26,165 nucleotides of DNA from a virus (IMGVR_UViG_3300020474_000090:1-26165); one strand, 5' to 3'. Counted from the first letter of the stretch, positions 1 through 7,418 are shown. The notes: a model not told the origin generated them from the letters alone. Numbers and translations: made by a program.

Positions 1-74
1 TCTGTACCTCTAGCGTCAAATTCTTTTATAATTTGTTCTTGGCAGTCTATTAATGTGTCCCAAATAAAACTCAT
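1..74 (-). CDS. Partial CDS running off the left edge, unknown
   Basis: The 5' end of a gene whose remainder lies outside the window. The ATG at 74-72 overlaps the TGA of the upstream gene as ATGA, a translational-coupling junction. About 24 residues are visible (MSFIWDTLIDCQEQIIKEF...), with a hydrophobic/aromatic start and then an amphipathic stretch. This is too little to assign a family. It appears to be co-transcribed with the heme oxygenase/ClpS group. Confidence 0.6.
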   Translation of the reverse strand, partial: MSFIWDTLIDCQEQIIKEFDARGT

Positions 75-286
75 ATCAAATTAGGATCCGTTCTGTGATG
101 TAGGAAAGGATCATCTGTTTCCAATCCTTTTAGTATCCTTACTCTTGTTTCTAAAGCATCTATTGTAGTGTAGATATGACCTGTGTCGTGTTCTTGAATA
201 CAACTTTTAAAATAATCTATTTCGTCTTCTAGTACTTTAATTTTTATTAGGTCCCACTTATTGGTCAGTTTCTTTCTTCTGGGCAT
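71..286 (-). CDS. Small hypothetical protein, 71 aa
   Basis: A 71-residue charged protein starting MPRRKKLTNKWDLIKIKVLE, predicted mostly helical. An in-frame start at 352 exists, but I choose the ATG at 286. It has AAGGAG four bases upstream and overlaps heme oxygenase by only 29 nt, whereas the longer form would be largely an out-of-frame reading of that gene. The stop overlaps the start of the next gene (ATGA). No family is recognised. Its position directly after heme oxygenase suggests co-expression only. Confidence 0.7.
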   Translation of the reverse strand: MPRRKKLTNKWDLIKIKVLEDEIDYFKSCIQEHDTGHIYTTIDALETRVRILKGLETDDPFLHHRTDPNLI

Positions 287-818
287 ACAACTCCTTGAAT
301 AGTTCCGCGGCATATTGAAAACAAAGTTTGGCCTCATCAGCCATATCATCATTTGTTTTTGCTCTTATTTTTTCCTTTGTTTCTTTTATGTCACAATCGA
401 ATTCATACATACTACCTTGCCCTGGTGCTTTCTTTTTAATCATTTGTCCACCTGACAAGTCTCCCATGTGCCTTACGTAAATGTGTGCCATTAGTTTTGT
501 AGGATCTTCTCCTATTTCAAATACGTGTTTTAAATATTTGTTTGTGCTTTCAGTGATACCCGGCATCTCAGTGGATTTCCAAAGTTCTTTAAAATCTTCC
601 AATATCTTTGGTGCCCTTCTAATTTCTGGAAAATCATTAAGAAGTCCGTGCTTCATTGCAAATACTTCTAATAAATTATAAATCGAATGTTGATTCCACA
701 AGAACGTTGCATACATTTCGTCTGACATCTTGCCAGACATTAGTTCGCCTACGAACTCTTGTCGTTCTGCGTCTTGGTGTACTTGTTTGGTAAGTTCTTT
801 TAAATTACTCTTGCTCAA
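258..818 (-). CDS. ho1: Heme oxygenase
   Basis: Oxidatively opens heme to biliverdin, CO and ferrous iron using reduced ferredoxin or a similar donor; cytosolic. At 186 aa it is slightly shorter than typical bacterial or cyanobacterial heme oxygenases. Visible signatures are the proximal heme ligand His14 in the first helix (LTKQVHQDAE) and the distal-helix motif GDLSGGQ at residues 119-125, preceded by YVRHM. The start overlaps the end of clpS by 14 nt. Cyanophages carry ho1 beside bilin reductases such as pebS or pcyA; none is visible here, so iron release or heme turnover is as plausible as bilin synthesis. The family call is secure; the role in infection is inferred. Confidence 0.95.
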   Translation of the reverse strand: MSKSNLKELTKQVHQDAERQEFVGELMSGKMSDEMYATFLWNQHSIYNLLEVFAMKHGLLNDFPEIRRAPKILEDFKELWKSTEMPGITESTNKYLKHVFEIGEDPTKLMAHIYVRHMGDLSGGQMIKKKAPGQGSMYEFDCDIKETKEKIRAKTNDDMADEAKLCFQYAAELFKELYAQKKETDQ

Positions 819-1110
819 TTTTAACCTGTAGAGGGAAACCTCTTGTTCTACTTTCGTTGGTCGCCTCTATACCTTTCTGCTCTGCTATTTCATATGTATA
901 TATACCAACGACTGCCGAACCTTCCTTATGGATCTTTAAGGTCAAATCTTTTGCCGTTTCTGGGGTGTGTCTAAAAATTTTTACTATTAATTCAATTACG
1001 AAGTCCATTGGAGTCACTTCGTCATTCAAAAGAATCACAGTGTAATTCGATGGCTCCTTTTGGATTGCCTTTACTTTGTTATCTACTTTTACGTCTAATT
1101 CTGTTGTCAT
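805..1110 (-). CDS. clpS: ClpS-family adaptor of the ClpAP protease
   Basis: ClpS binds N-degron substrates and hands them to ClpA/ClpP. In E. coli it also reduces ClpAP degradation of ssrA-tagged proteins. The 101-aa protein has an unstructured N-terminal extension (1-22) followed by the ClpS core (YTVILLNDEVTPMDFVIELI). N-degron pocket residues correspond to Asn29, Asp30, Thr33, Met35 and His61 (KIHKEG), all retained, so it should still recognise N-terminal hydrophobic residues. The SD AGAAGG lies 4-5 bases before the ATG. A hairpin (1132-1153) separates it from hsp20, and its 3' end overlaps heme oxygenase. Carriage beside a phage tmRNA and Hsp20 suggests manipulation of host proteolysis (inference). 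Confidence 0.93.
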   Translation of the reverse strand: MTTELDVKVDNKVKAIQKEPSNYTVILLNDEVTPMDFVIELIVKIFRHTPETAKDLTLKIHKEGSAVVGIYTYEIAEQKGIEATNESRTRGFPLQVKIEQE

Positions 1111-1131
1111 AATACCTTCTTATTTAAGTTA

Positions 1132-1153
1132 GGTAGGGTGTTTCCACCCTACC
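1132..1153 (-). terminator. Hairpin between hsp20 and clpS, no U tract
   Basis: Perfect 9-bp stem (GGTAGGGTG/CACCCTACC) with a 4-nt loop, in the 54-nt gap between hsp20 and clpS. What follows on the minus strand is TAACTTAAATAAG rather than a U run, so it may be an attenuator, an mRNA-processing site or a stability element instead of a strong intrinsic terminator. Confidence 0.6.
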
Positions 1154-1164
1154 CATATTCAAAG

Positions 1165-1617
1165 TTACTTTACTTCGATTGTTCTTGCTTTTTTACCTTC
1201 TGGAACTATTCTTTCCATAGATACTTTTAACAAGCCATCTTTTAATTCGGCTCCTTTGATTTCCACATCGTCACTGATAGTAAATGATTTACTAAACCAT
1301 CTCTTACTGATGCCTCTGTGTATCACACCCTCTGAGTCTTTTGCTTCGGACTTGTCCTTCTGCTTGGACTTCACAGTCAACATATTGTTTTCGTAGTGAA
1401 CTTCAATATCGTCCTTAGAAAAACCTGCAAGTGCAAGTTCTACGTCGTACGTGTATTCACCAGTCTTCACTATGTTGTATGGTGGGAAGTTTGTAGCAGT
1501 TGGCATTCTAAACATACCTTCGTCGAACATACTTTCGAAATGATCGAACACGTTGTCGAATCCTACTGTTACTGGTCTTAATTGATTGAATATAGATAGT
1601 GCTTTATTGTTTGTCAT
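1165..1617 (-). CDS. hsp20: Hsp20 / alpha-crystallin small heat-shock protein (IbpA type)
   Basis: ATP-independent holdase that forms oligomers and keeps unfolded proteins soluble for later refolding. The 150-aa protein has an N-terminal arm (1-40), the alpha-crystallin domain (about 48-138, including ELALAGFSKDDIEVHYENNMLTV split by the usual loop, and RGISKRWFSKSF) and a C-terminal ARTIEV segment, which is the I-x-I/V motif that docks subunits. Hsp20 is common in marine T4-like phages. The SD AAGGAGG lies 7 nt before the ATG. A long structured leader carries both a sigma70-type promoter (1706-1735) and a late motif (1681-1688), so expression at two stages is likely. Confidence 0.95.
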   Translation of the reverse strand: MTNNKALSIFNQLRPVTVGFDNVFDHFESMFDEGMFRMPTATNFPPYNIVKTGEYTYDVELALAGFSKDDIEVHYENNMLTVKSKQKDKSEAKDSEGVIHRGISKRWFSKSFTISDDVEIKGAELKDGLLKVSMERIVPEGKKARTIEVK

Positions 1618-1648
1618 CGCTTTTCCTCCTTATTAAGCAAGTTGATTT

Positions 1649-1678
1649 AATGTAAGTCCTATCCAAGCAACTTACATT
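1649..1678 (-). promoter_or_regulatory. Inverted repeat in the hsp20 leader
   Basis: Perfect 9-bp inverted repeat (AATGTAAGT/ACTTACATT, 12-nt loop) in the untranslated leader of hsp20. Part of one arm (AAGTTG) can instead pair with CAACTT just downstream, giving two mutually exclusive hairpins. Neither sequesters the AAGGAGG. A further small hairpin (TATCAC/GTGATA) overlaps the late-promoter element. Confidence 0.5.
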
Positions 1679-1680
1679 AT

Positions 1681-1688
1681 TATTTATC
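1681..1688 (-). promoter_or_regulatory. Late-promoter match GATAAATA upstream of hsp20
   Basis: Matches the NATAAATA late consensus of marine T4-like phages (T4: TATAAATA). It lies about 64 nt upstream of the hsp20 start, downstream of a sigma70-type promoter, so the gene may be transcribed both early and late. Confidence 0.5.
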
Positions 1689-1705
1689 ACCTTACGTGAT
1701 ACACT

Positions 1706-1735
1706 ATTATATAATAACTCTTTAGGATAATTCAA
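1706..1735 (-). promoter_or_regulatory. Sigma70-type promoter for hsp20
   Basis: -35 TTGAAT (1735-1730), 18-nt spacer, -10 TATAAT (1711-1706). Predicts a leader of roughly 80 nt before hsp20. Confidence 0.65.
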
Positions 1736-1742
1736 GAGCAAA

Positions 1743-2444
1743 TTATACATTTTTTATACTTTCTTTACCAAAATCTTGTGTTTGATAACCTTCATGCAGA
1801 CTCATGTTAAGACTTTTGCCTCTAGTGTCGGCAGTTAGGTAATAATCATAACCCTCATATTGCACTCCTGTGATAACGGGCCAACCATCTATTGCTTGGT
1901 AATCTAAAAAAATTTTATCAAGTTCTAATCCATGTGGACCACCTTTGATCTTTTCTTCTGTGTACCAAACGCCTTTTTCAAAACTTTGTCCAAAGAAGTA
2001 ATGCCTATTCTCAACAAGGGAATGGTCACCATCAAAACTGCCATGGTCTATGCATTTGATTCCTAATTTATAAAATTCGTCAATGTCTAAAGGTATCTGC
2101 ATAATGCAATCTTCATATACAAAGTTCTTGTCGTATCGATCAATATATAATGTGTTCTGGTTGGTAAATTCTACTCCTGATGCGTGAGTGATGTCGTCAT
2201 GTTCGTACCAGTCTTTGTGTATTTGACAACTTCTTGGCACTTTGCCTACAATGTTGCTATCTCTATATTCTGCCATATAGGCATCAAAATCTCTGCTAGA
2301 TTTTTCTGTCCAATAATCGTATGCTTCTTTAGTTACGAATCCCATCACAGCCTCGCCGCCGTATGCTTCGAATCTAAATTCGTAAAACTTTCTTTCGTTT
2401 TTGATTTTTTCTATTAGGACTTTTTTATCTTTAGAAGTTGCCAT
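1743..2444 (-). CDS. Conserved-phage-type hypothetical protein, 233 aa
   Basis: A soluble 233-residue protein rich in aromatic and acidic residues (many Tyr, Trp, Asp), with no signal peptide and no membrane segment. It begins with a short Lys-rich stretch, then a mixed alpha/beta-looking body with clusters such as YDYWTEKSSRDF and IDHGSFDGDHS. I do not recognise a family. It has no Shine-Dalgarno; a promoter with TTGACA and TAATAT ends 7 nt before the ATG, so the mRNA is predicted to be leaderless. It lies between the 2OG oxygenase and hsp20. Confidence 0.8.
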   Translation of the reverse strand: MATSKDKKVLIEKIKNERKFYEFRFEAYGGEAVMGFVTKEAYDYWTEKSSRDFDAYMAEYRDSNIVGKVPRSCQIHKDWYEHDDITHASGVEFTNQNTLYIDRYDKNFVYEDCIMQIPLDIDEFYKLGIKCIDHGSFDGDHSLVENRHYFFGQSFEKGVWYTEEKIKGGPHGLELDKIFLDYQAIDGWPVITGVQYEGYDYYLTADTRGKSLNMSLHEGYQTQDFGKESIKNV

Positions 2445-2451
2445 CTAATGT

Positions 2452-2480
2452 ATATTAACACACTAGAATTTATTTGTCAA
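2452..2480 (-). promoter_or_regulatory. Sigma70-type promoter abutting the start codon at 2444
   Basis: -35 TTGACA (2480-2475), 17-nt spacer, -10 TAATAT (2457-2452), then 7 nt to the ATG. The -35 box is formed by the last codons of the upstream oxygenase gene (Asp-Lys-stop). The predicted transcript begins at or next to the ATG. Confidence 0.65.
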
Positions 2481-3147
2481 TTGGCTTTGGTGGCTCAGGT
2501 GGAGCCATATCTTTTGTTGTAGGCATACCATTCATGCTCGCCAATTCGTCATTTGCCTTATCCATAGAAATGGCAGTATTAAAACTCATTGATATTCGTG
2601 GCTTATCTGATTGATTGCCATCTACTGAATGTGTTACCCAACTAGGAAATATAAGACCGTTTCCTGTTTTTGGTTTGTAAGATGCTCTCAGTGCCGTTAT
2701 TTGATTTCTGCCTGGCATAAATCTTGGTAGGAAATACTGAGCATCATCTTCACGTTCGAAATGTATATCGCCCATGTTCTCCTCAGGAATATCTATATAA
2801 TATACTCCACTCAAAATGCTGTCTCTATGATTATGTGGATGATTGTAATCACCTTTGTTGTTGATGTTCCACCAATAATCACATATCTGCAACTTAGGTA
2901 GATTAGCCATCTTAGCCGCGTCATTTACGTTTTGTTGAAGTGCAACTATAAATTTTTCTATGTTTAATGGACGTTCGTCTAGTATATCTATGTTTCTACT
3001 TTGCCAGCCACCATAGTTAGATACTCTCTTGCCTGGATCGTCCTGTCTAAAATTAATAACGTAGTCACGCAATTCTGCATCATTTACTTCTTTAAGTTGA
3101 AAATTCCATACCACTGTTGGAAACCACAAGTCTGCTTTAATGTTCAT
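2470..3147 (-). CDS. 2OG-Fe(II) oxygenase family protein (PF13759-like)
   Basis: Predicted non-heme iron dioxygenase coupling 2-oxoglutarate and O2 to substrate hydroxylation; the substrate is unknown. In the 225-aa protein the first iron-site block is HPHNHRDSILSGVYYI (His103, His105, His107 and Asp109), followed by a core strand block and the second block FPSWVTHSV with His173. Arg184 in RISMSFN is placed to bind 2OG carboxylate. This layout matches the phage-type putative 2OG-Fe(II) oxygenases. The C-terminus is Pro-rich. The start is preceded by AAAGGA and overlaps the upstream gene by 11 nt. A distant paralogue lies at 18283-18867. Confidence 0.85.
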   Translation of the reverse strand: MNIKADLWFPTVVWNFQLKEVNDAELRDYVINFRQDDPGKRVSNYGGWQSRNIDILDERPLNIEKFIVALQQNVNDAAKMANLPKLQICDYWWNINNKGDYNHPHNHRDSILSGVYYIDIPEENMGDIHFEREDDAQYFLPRFMPGRNQITALRASYKPKTGNGLIFPSWVTHSVDGNQSDKPRISMSFNTAISMDKANDELASMNGMPTTKDMAPPEPPKPIDK

Positions 3148-3553
3148 TTTTCCTTTGTTTATTCATTTCTTCAATATGTGCTTTTAAATATTTTAAGTCC
3201 CATATCTTGTTATTGTTTATTATATTATATCCAAATGCTTCTGTGGCTCCTGTGTGTCTGAAATAGCAATGACTTAATTGTAGCAGGTAACCTACTATCC
3301 ATCTGTCTTTCCACATACCATCACAATTTAAAATTACATGGTCAACATCTCTAGCAACTTCAACTAACCATTTAATATTGCTGTCGTAATCAGGATCACC
3401 CAACTCCCACATATAAAGATTTACTTCTATGTCCATCTCTTTCATTAGGTCATTGAATTGTGTTTTTAAATCATTATCAGGAACAACTAATAAAACACTT
3501 ACCCTGTTGTTTAACAACTTATCAGGTTCAGTGATCATAGTAATTTTGGTCAT
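3137..3553 (-). CDS. Conserved hypothetical protein, 138 aa
   Basis: A 138-aa soluble protein. Residues 17-25 (VSVLLVVPD) look like a first beta strand of a Rossmann-like fold, and a second hydrophobic strand (VDHVILNCDG) follows. The layout is reminiscent of small nucleotide-handling or TIR-like folds, but no catalytic motif is convincing, so I give no function. The start lies 16 nt after the stop of the frame-shifted reading of the upstream membrane-protein gene, and the 3' end overlaps the oxygenase gene by 11 nt. Confidence 0.75.
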   Translation of the reverse strand: MTKITMITEPDKLLNNRVSVLLVVPDNDLKTQFNDLMKEMDIEVNLYMWELGDPDYDSNIKWLVEVARDVDHVILNCDGMWKDRWIVGYLLQLSHCYFRHTGATEAFGYNIINNNKIWDLKYLKAHIEEMNKQRKNEH

Positions 3554-3569
3554 ACTAATAATTATTCAG

Positions 3570-5299
3570 TTATTCGATAATTTTTTTCCAATGTGATTTG
3601 GTATCTTGCTCTTCGTTCTGTACGTAGGATTCTGGATATACTAATTCTGTTAGGTTTGGTTTGATTCGTCCGCTGGCACTCTGTCCTTGACTTTCACTTG
3701 CTTGTCGCCCGTCTCTGCTCTCATTATGTAATTGGTAGTCTTTTTTTTTGGTTCCTCTTTAGCAACTTCTTGTTCTGCGGATTCTATCATTGCGTTCCAT
3801 TGGTCTAATGGCATTGGTGGTTCTTCTTTGCTTGGCATATTCTCCCAAGGTAATTCATCAATAAATCCTTTGATATAAAGTTCCTTGTGTCTGTGAATTG
3901 TGTCGTTAGGATTAAGTGTTTTCCAATCCTGTTTGTTTACTTCCCAAGACTCGTCTTCTTCTTTTGCTTGGTATGAAACACGTCTTAAATTTTCAACTTC
4001 TTCTTTTTCTCTTTGTTTAAACTCTTCTTCTTTTGATATTGAATTATCCGGTAAAGGTTCTAAATCTTCTTGTAGTTTTTCACTTGGAGTCTTCGTCTCA
4101 TAGTTACTGTTGAATTCTTCAAAGCCTTCTACTTCTGCCGGGTCAAATCCATCCTCTACTTTTACTACTTTCTTATTTGGAATAGTTTTAGCATTAGATA
4201 TATCACTTAACTTGATAGGTTTGCTTGTAGTCCTTGGTTCCTTCTTAGGTGCGATTGTGCTTAACTTCAATCCACCACTAGGTGCTGATGGAGTGCTAGG
4301 TGGTGTACTAGGAGCAGGCGGAGTTGGTTTTCCTCCTGCATCAATATATCTCCAACGGAAAGTGTACTGCGAAGCAATCAACAATAATACTGCTAATGGA
4401 TCAAATACAAATATGATAGTTATTATAACCCATCTTACTGCTTCTTCCAATAAGTTCCTGTCTGCTTCTTCTCCATACACAAATTCAGCAATATATCTTA
4501 TAGGCCCTACCTCGGACTCCAACTTCATAACTTGCCCTTTTAAAGGCTCTAAATCAAGCAGGAAACCGTCTATTCTAGTAGTGGCATCAAATATATTTTT
4601 CTCTGCTACTGCTACTTGATTGTCCACTTTGTCTAATGACTTATCGTTCTTCTCTCTCAATTGATCAATCTTTTGTGATGCTTGTTCAATTTTAAGCATC
4701 AGTGCGTCACGTTCAGGACCTTGTTTCTCTCTCAATTCAAGTCCTTGCTTGACTCTACCAGTACCACCAAATCCTTTGTTACGTGATGTGAATGCTTCTA
4801 CATCAGCATCTAACACTTCTATTCTAGCATAGGCATCATCTATCTTCTTTTGTTCTATCGCTATGTCTTGATTAAATCTATCTACACCGCTTTTGTCTTT
4901 GGATTGAATTCTCTCTAATACATCACTCTGTCTTTCGATGTATTTTTCTTCAGCAAGTATCTTGCCTTCTATGATTTCTATTCTCTGTGTGACTGTGTCG
5001 CTGGCTAAATTTTGTTCTACGTGTGCTTTTGAAAGGAATCCGAATATACCCATTGATGTAATAATCATCAATACAACTACTGCAATGGATAGATATGTCT
5101 TTAACCACCAGGCGGCCCTACTCCAATACCTATGGAGCCATACTGCGGCAACAAGTTTTCCCACTTCTAAGGCAGTACCCATTATGATTATAGGTATAGC
5201 CGCCGCGGCAAATATCGCCACAAGTCCTGCTACTGAATAATAGATTGCTACACTTGATATGGTTATTGCAATTAAAAAGGTTAATAAACCAAATAACAT
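3570..5299 (-). CDS. Four-helix membrane/coiled-coil protein, probably completed by a -1 frameshift
   Basis: The zero frame runs 5299-3650 (549 aa). It has hydrophobic helices near residues 2-22, 25-45 and 66-88, a long coiled coil (about 95-270), a fourth helix (about 290-315), then a Pro-rich, acidic cytoplasmic tail. Proteins of this design occur in marine T4-like phages without assigned function. After Pro-Lys-Lys-Lys (residue 520) the gene holds A9G (3749-3740). A -1 shift there replaces 29 zero-frame residues with 56 others, ending at 3570 and removing an otherwise empty 96-nt gap. The -1 frame has a stop five codons upstream of the tract and no start codon, so it can only be read by shifting or if a tenth A is present. 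SD AGGAG precedes the ATG. Confidence 0.8.
3740..3749 (-). other. Candidate -1 frameshift site, A9G (A_AAA_AAG)
   Basis: Zero-frame codons CCA AAA AAA AAG contain the classical slippery heptamer A_AAA_AAG, as in dnaX. An SD-like AGAGGA sits about 6-10 nt upstream, the kind of stimulator seen in dnaX. A single missing A in the sequence would give the same picture. Confidence 0.55.
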
Positions 5300-5334
5300 A
5301 TAAACTCCTTTAAAGTTTATATATTTACCTTAAT

Positions 5335-5784
5335 TTACCTTATAAATTGCCAACCCCGATAGGACACATCCTTACAGGCAGTTTCCTTAAAGTCCCTTGC
5401 TTTACCCTTCTTTTGTATCTGGGTAAACACGACTCTACAATAACCACCGCCATGTGGATAACTAGCCACTATTTTAACATATCCGTGAGTGTCTTTTTTA
5501 ACATTGTGCCAAGATACAACTTTGCCATCATCTAAATTATTAAGTGCAAAGAAAACAGCCTTATCCTGTTTCTTCATATCTTCTTTAGATAACTTGCCCA
5601 TATTGTTTCGTACAAAGTTATACCACACTTCAACACCTGTTCCTGCGTGTGTGTAATTGTGGCTTACACTCTTCTGACTAGATAGGCTGTTGGTTGTTTT
5701 TGTAGGTGTACCACAGGCAGTCAACGATAGACTACTTAATAGGATTAACCATTTCCCAACTGCCATCAAATTTTTGACAGACAT
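5335..5784 (-). CDS. Predicted lipoprotein, 149 aa
   Basis: Begins MSVKNLMAVGKWLILLSS and carries a lipobox LTAC with the lipidated Cys at residue 24, so it should be exported and anchored in a membrane. The mature part is about 125 aa with two further Cys (in GGGYCRVVF and ETACKDV) that could form a disulfide. I choose the ATG at 5784 (GAGAGGAT just upstream) over a GTG at 5811. It overlaps the preceding secreted-protein gene by 53 nt. No family recognised. It may alter the host envelope, for instance in superinfection control (inference only). Confidence 0.75.
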   Translation of the reverse strand: MSVKNLMAVGKWLILLSSLSLTACGTPTKTTNSLSSQKSVSHNYTHAGTGVEVWYNFVRNNMGKLSKEDMKKQDKAVFFALNNLDDGKVVSWHNVKKDTHGYVKIVASYPHGGGYCRVVFTQIQKKGKARDFKETACKDVSYRGWQFIR

Positions 5785-6088
5785 ATCCTCTCTTCCTTTC
5801 CCAATTACCACCGATGTACATCTCGTACCAATACTCCTTGCATTCTTTCGCTATACCGCTGAATGCTAGAAAGTCGTTCCTTCCGTCATCGCAATGGAGA
5901 GTTTCAATTGTTTGTTTGTCTATTACTTCGCCTTGGTCATTCTTAACAATTACTGTCTCGACTGTTGCATTGCAATATTGATCACTCCATGGACCACCTG
6001 CTTCTGCTCTAGTCATTAAGAATGCTAATGTCACGAATATAATCGACATTACCATACCAATAGCAATTAGTATGCTATTCAATTTCAT
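5732..6088 (-). CDS. Secreted or membrane-anchored Cys-containing protein, 118 aa
   Basis: An N-terminal hydrophobic segment (residues 6-25, ILIAIGMVMSIIFVTLAFLM) ends in RAEAGG, compatible with signal peptidase cleavage after AEA. The remaining 85 or so residues contain four Cys (about 39, 66, 82 and 103), suggesting two disulfides in the periplasm. The C-terminal GNWERKRGYVCQKFDGSWEMV part resembles small periplasmic surface-antigen-like folds, but this is not secure. It starts 2 nt after the stop of the LPP20-like lipoprotein and overlaps the next lipoprotein gene. Confidence 0.7.
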   Translation of the reverse strand: MKLNSILIAIGMVMSIIFVTLAFLMTRAEAGGPWSDQYCNATVETVIVKNDQGEVIDKQTIETLHCDDGRNDFLAFSGIAKECKEYWYEMYIGGNWERKRGYVCQKFDGSWEMVNPIK

Positions 6089-6089
6089 A

Positions 6090-6680
6090 CTAATCCTTCG
6101 CTTGGTTCAGTACTTTTTTAGACGTTTTGTCTATCGTGCTACTAATCTTTGATGTAAGTTTAAGATTATTCTTCTCTTCCACCAATTGAATTATAGCATC
6201 AATATCCTTCTTGGATATCTTAACCAAAACAAATGACCTGTAATTGCTCTTCTCAGTGTTGAACATTGTCATTTTCTTTTCAACAGAATAAGTTCTAAGA
6301 ACTGTCTGCTTAATCATATTGACAATAGTATCTTGAGATTCTACAACTCCTGTCATAGACTCTGGAGCACCTTTTTCAGTGTAAATGATAGATGTCTTAT
6401 TGTTCATCTCACCATTTATTCTGTCAGTGATCTTCGCCTTTGCTTTTAGAACTGCCTTCTTCATAGACATTTCCATATCTGGAGATACCGCTACTGCTAC
6501 TGCATAATAGTAACCTTTAAACAATACTCCTTCTTTGCCTGTGTCTTGGTGTTTCAAGTACCAATTAGGTACTTTCTTTGCTTTAGTATTTTCAGTTGGC
6601 AAGTTTACCATCCTACCCGAACAAGCGGATAACACGAATGCCAGTGCTAATACCATTATTATGTTTAAGTGCCTTTTCAT
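6090..6680 (-). CDS. LPP20-like lipoprotein, 196 aa
   Basis: Signal peptide with lipobox LSAC (Cys20) after MKRHLNIIMVLALAFVL. The mature region holds VPNWYLKH and a helix-rich stretch with alternating Ala/Lys (MKKAVLKAKAKITDRI), typical of the LPP20 lipoprotein family, a bacterial envelope family of unknown biochemical role. An SD GAGGAGG sits 5 nt before the ATG, with a strong sigma70 promoter 20-50 nt upstream. It heads a three-gene envelope cluster of two lipoproteins and one secreted protein. Lipoproteins of this type are unusual in phages. Confidence 0.78.
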   Translation of the reverse strand: MKRHLNIIMVLALAFVLSACSGRMVNLPTENTKAKKVPNWYLKHQDTGKEGVLFKGYYYAVAVAVSPDMEMSMKKAVLKAKAKITDRINGEMNNKTSIIYTEKGAPESMTGVVESQDTIVNMIKQTVLRTYSVEKKMTMFNTEKSNYRSFVLVKISKKDIDAIIQLVEEKNNLKLTSKISSTIDKTSKKVLNQAKD

Positions 6681-6702
6681 AAGCCTCCTCTTTTATCTTT
6701 AC

Positions 6703-6731
6703 ATTATATAAGATTTTGGAAAATTAGTCAA
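6703..6731 (-). promoter_or_regulatory. Strong sigma70-type promoter for the lipoprotein cluster
   Basis: -35 TTGACT (6731-6726), 17-nt spacer, -10 TATAAT (6708-6703), followed by a conventional leader with an SD. Confidence 0.75.
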
Positions 6732-6790
6732 GTAATTTGGTTTTTAATTTTTGGTGTGTTTATTGAACTTTTGAAGCAATATTACCAAAA

Positions 6791-7312
6791 TTATTTGTCT
6801 TCGAATGAATATTCGAAGTTTTGGGACCATAAATTCTTTTGCAATAGTTTGGCACCATTTCTCAAATGGAACTTCTCAGCCATTGCTGTCAATGGAGATA
6901 GTGTGACTAATCTATTTAAATGGTTAGACTCTTTAATCATCTTGTGTACTTCGTTCACTATCATACGTCCGCCACCCTTTTTAAGACTCCATACCGTGTA
7001 GGCGATTGCTATCTTGCCTTGTTGTCCAACTCTATGGATACTTTCCAAATGTGCAACTTCACTTAACTTGTCCAATTCATATAAAGTTTTTGGCACTTGG
7101 TTTGTGTATGCGAAACACATCACAGCCATTAAATCTTTTCCGTAGTATAGACCAAACATCTTTCTACCATGGTTTGTTCTCCAAGACACAGGCAGATCTG
7201 GTCTAACTGGGTCCGAACTGATGTCTATATCTTTAAGTTCTACTAACTTGGCTTTCTTTAGCCAATCAAAATTAAAGTATGAACCGATTGATATCGTTGG
7301 AATCTTCATCAT
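6791..7312 (-). CDS. GNAT-like N-acetyltransferase, 173 aa
   Basis: The C-terminal half has the layout of a GNAT fold: a hydrophobic strand (GKIAIAYTVWSL), a Gly-rich KKGGGRMIV turn in the place of the acetyl-CoA pyrophosphate loop, an amphipathic helix, and a FHLRNGAKLL segment near the end as in many GNAT proteins. The N-terminal half is less typical (WRTNHGRKMFGLYYG). The substrate is unknown. The start overlaps the small membrane-protein gene by 41 nt and the SD is weak. The GNAT call is based on fold-like patterns and is moderate. Confidence 0.65.
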   Translation of the reverse strand: MMKIPTISIGSYFNFDWLKKAKLVELKDIDISSDPVRPDLPVSWRTNHGRKMFGLYYGKDLMAVMCFAYTNQVPKTLYELDKLSEVAHLESIHRVGQQGKIAIAYTVWSLKKGGGRMIVNEVHKMIKESNHLNRLVTLSPLTAMAEKFHLRNGAKLLQKNLWSQNFEYSFEDK

Positions 7313-7418
7313 CTTTTTTACTTTCTGTTGCTCCTATAAAATTAATTATTCCCCATAGTACAAATACTGAAAAAGGTATACCAATTAAGAATAAAAGTAA
7401 TCCGTGTTCTAAGTCCAT
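7272..7418 (-). CDS. Small membrane protein, 48 aa
   Basis: A 48-residue gene starting MDLEHGLLLFLIGIPFSVFV. It has one transmembrane helix (about 7-29) and a charged cytosolic tail (TESKKDDEDSND). A good SD, GAGGAG, lies 6 nt before the ATG. It overlaps the zinc-ribbon gene upstream by 10 nt and the GNAT-like gene downstream by 41 nt. No homologue is recognised; the SD and position support it as a real gene. Confidence 0.65.
   Translation of the reverse strand: MDLEHGLLLFLIGIPFSVFVLWGIINFIGATESKKDDEDSNDINRFIL

Noticed and set aside
1618-1720. RNA thermometer (ROSE-type) upstream of hsp20
   Set aside because: The leader contains no stretch complementary to the AAGGAGG, so the SD is not masked by the visible hairpins.
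4110-4619. Open frame of 169 codons on the plus strand
   Set aside because: It lies wholly inside the membrane/coiled-coil gene on the other strand, has no SD, and its composition mirrors the antisense of that gene.
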